Translations under genes and position numbers: made by a program
From: JANNGC01 sp043758205
GTDB taxonomy: Bacteria > Verrucomicrobiota > Verrucomicrobiia > Limisphaerales > SIBH01
Direction of reading: 5' to 3'
Length of the DNA: 15,367 nt
Assembly (NCBI GenBank): GCA_043758205.1
Contig: JAYVNY010000031.1
Coordinates: 1-15,367, forward strand
Part shown: positions 13,961-15,367 of the stretch, piece by piece
How the letters are laid out: each line of letters starts with the position of its first letter
Numbering within the stretch: the stretch's first letter is position 1
Notes under the pieces: model-generated
The model's input: the letters and a program-made list of their open reading frames with translations, nothing else
Database searches by the model: none
What the model was told of the DNA's origin: nothing

Positions 13961-15190
13961 CCTCCGTCGCCGTTTCGCGGGCCCGAAGAAATAACCGCCA
14001 CTCAACCGCACACCGCGCGCGCTGCCTACGGGGGCCGAGCCTTTTTTGTTCACGTCGAAGAGAGCGGTGTATTCGTAGGGAAACTTCTCCATCTTCACGC
14101 GCTCGATCTTTTTCCCGATGAAACGCTCGATGCGTTCCACGTAGGTCTGATCCTCGGCGCACATGATGGTGAAGGCGTCGCCCCGCGACTCGGCGCGTCC
14201 CGTGCGGCCGATGCGGTGGACGTAATCCTCCGGATGCAGCGGCACGTCGTAATTTACCACATGGCTCACGTCCGCGATGTCCAGTCCGCGCGAGGCGATG
14301 TCCGTGGCGACCAGCACTTCAAACATGCCGTCACGAAAACCCTTCAAGGCCTGTTCGCGCTCGCTCTGCGTGCGGTTCGAGTGCAGCACGGCCACAGCAT
14401 GATTGTTCTTCTTAAGCAGCCGGCCCACGTTGTCCGCGCGATCTTTCGTGCGGCAGAACATGATGACCGAGTCGTAGTGAACCTCTTCCAGCAGCGCGAG
14501 CGTGAGGTCGAGCTTCTGCCGCTCGGCCACGGGATAAATGACGTGTTTGATCGTCTCCGCTGGTGAACGCCGCGAGCCAATCTCAATGGTCTGCGGCTCA
14601 CGCATGGCCCACTGGATCAGGTAATCAATCTCCGGCGGAATGGTCGCGGAGAAGAGCATGGTCTGCCGCGTGGCCGGACACTTCTGCACGATGCGCTTCA
14701 CGTCGGGGAGGAAACCCATGTCGAGCATCCGGTCCGCCTCGTCGAGCACCACGAATTCCACGTTCTCCAATTTCGCGCGGCCTTCCTGCATGTGATCGAG
14801 CAGGCGCCCGGGCGTGGCCACGATGATGTCCGCGCCGCCTTTGAGCGCCTCGTTCTGCGCGCCGTAGCCCACGCCGCCGAAGACCACGGCGACTTTGAGA
14901 TTCGAGAAGCGCGCGAAATCGCGGATGGCGGTCTCGACTTGGGCGGCGAGTTCGCGCGTTGGTTCGAGGATGAGCGCGCGCGTGCGGTTCTGCGGCGGGC
15001 CGAGTTTCGTGAGCATGGGCAGGGCGAAGGCGGCGGTCTTGCCCGTGCCCGTTTGCGCGCTGCCGATGATGTCGCGGCCCTCCAACACGAGCGGGATGGC
15101 GCGGATCTGGATGGGCGTCGGCTCCGTGAAGCCCATGGCCTTCACACCTTCCAACACGTTTTCAGACAAACCAAGTTTTGCAAACGGCAT
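13958..15190 (-). CDS. DEAD-box ATP-dependent RNA helicase, RhlE-like
   Basis: Cytoplasmic ATP-dependent RNA helicase of superfamily 2; relatives act in ribosome assembly, RNA turnover and cold adaptation. The 410-residue protein has every motif in order: Q motif FTEPTPIQ (21-28), motif I AQTGTGKT (45-52), PTREL (77-81), GG (105-106), TPGR (126-129), DEAD (150-153), SAT (181-183), FCRTK (245-249), ATDIASRGLDI (295-305) and HRIGRTGR (325-332). The C-terminal tail is short and basic, ending PAKRRRR, which would hold RNA. ATG at 15190 (MPFAKLGL) fits the family start; a longer frame reaching 15343 runs through a palindromic repeat and is rejected. The gene is separate from the membrane operon that lies downstream of it. 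Confidence 0.96.
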   Translation of the reverse strand: MPFAKLGLSENVLEGVKAMGFTEPTPIQIRAIPLVLEGRDIIGSAQTGTGKTAAFALPMLTKLGPPQNRTRALILEPTRELAAQVETAIRDFARFSNLKVAVVFGGVGYGAQNEALKGGADIIVATPGRLLDHMQEGRAKLENVEFVVLDEADRMLDMGFLPDVKRIVQKCPATRQTMLFSATIPPEIDYLIQWAMREPQTIEIGSRRSPAETIKHVIYPVAERQKLDLTLALLEEVHYDSVIMFCRTKDRADNVGRLLKKNNHAVAVLHSNRTQSEREQALKGFRDGMFEVLVATDIASRGLDIADVSHVVNYDVPLHPEDYVHRIGRTGRAESRGDAFTIMCAEDQTYVERIERFIGKKIERVKMEKFPYEYTALFDVNKKGSAPVGSARGVRLSGGYFFGPAKRRRR

Positions 15191-15296
15191 GAGTGGGAGC
15201 TTGCCGGACGGCGCAGCGGAAGGAAAGAGGAGGTTTCGAGCACGCGTCGAGACGGGCGCAACTTGACACCCGCCCCCTGAGGGAAGCCGGGGAATA

Positions 15297-15338
15297 TGGA
15301 CTGCGGTGGCAAGCGGAGCGCGACACCGCTTTCGTCCA
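15297..15338. repeat. Dispersed palindrome upstream of the helicase gene
   Basis: TGGAC (15297-15301) and GCGGTG (15303-15308) are mirrored by CACCGC (15324-15329) and GTCCA (15334-15338), around a centre rich in GCAAGCGGAGCGCG. The outer boxes and the CGCTTT segment echo the inverted repeat at 1619-1714. It is probably a member of the same broad class of intergenic palindromes. Confidence 0.6.
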
Positions 15339-15367
15339 CGCACTCGCAGTTCCGACTACGAAGCTCG

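Noticed and set aside
15263..15300. TTGACA at 15263 as a plus-strand promoter
   Set aside because: The next -10-like AATATG is 24 bases away, too far for a sigma-70 promoter, and no plus-strand gene follows.
15191..15343. N-terminal extension of the DEAD-box helicase
   Set aside because: The extra 51 residues translate repeat sequence and precede the normal family start at 15190.

Overview
The window looks like a Verrucomicrobiota chromosome fragment, probably from the Limisphaerales/Pedosphaera-like group. The reasons are moderate to high GC, genes mostly lacking Shine-Dalgarno motifs, dispersed GC-rich palindromes, a short (A/G)GTTGA(G/A) tandem repeat inside a gene, and a TPR lipoprotein with a KTNPP-repeat linker. 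This placement is inference from style; no phylogenetic marker was aligned. There is no CRISPR array, rRNA, integrase or transposase gene, and no gene-free stretch longer than 300 bases.

Layout. Positions 1-1490 (minus strand) hold a start-intact but edge-truncated double zinc-ribbon protein and an SPFH protein. The pair resembles the YdjG/YdjI membrane-stress module of Bacillus, but has proteobacteria-like codon use and a clear ribosome binding site, so it looks foreign to the rest (or is an assembly join). At 1619-1714 is a long inverted repeat, then tRNA-Ser(GCU) with its own promoter, two look-alike hairpins, signal peptidase I and a secreted DUF362 protein, all on the minus strand. A divergent TPR lipoprotein (3766-5556, plus) starts 31 bases from the DUF362 start.

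A 234-bp nested, near-symmetric palindromic element (5551-5784) lies between the convergent ends of the TPR gene and a small FlgM-like gene; both stop codons fall inside its arms. A stand-alone receiver protein and a small three-helix membrane protein follow on the plus strand.

From 13721 down to 6889 runs a co-directional minus-strand cluster: a multi-pass membrane protein with an ExbB/TolQ/MotA-like C-terminus, a one-helix coiled-coil partner with an ExbD/MotB-like intramembrane Asp (4-base overlap), a TerC-family transporter, RecJ (4-base overlap with terC) and PurC. A RhlE-type DEAD-box helicase (13958-15190, minus) precedes it, and the right edge carries another dispersed palindrome.

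The best candidate for an undescribed system is the membrane pair 10660-13721. It has the sequence signs of a proton-driven stator complex, but the partner carries a long coiled coil and a C-terminal domain with a trypsin-like active-site strand instead of a peptidoglycan-binding or TonB-type domain.
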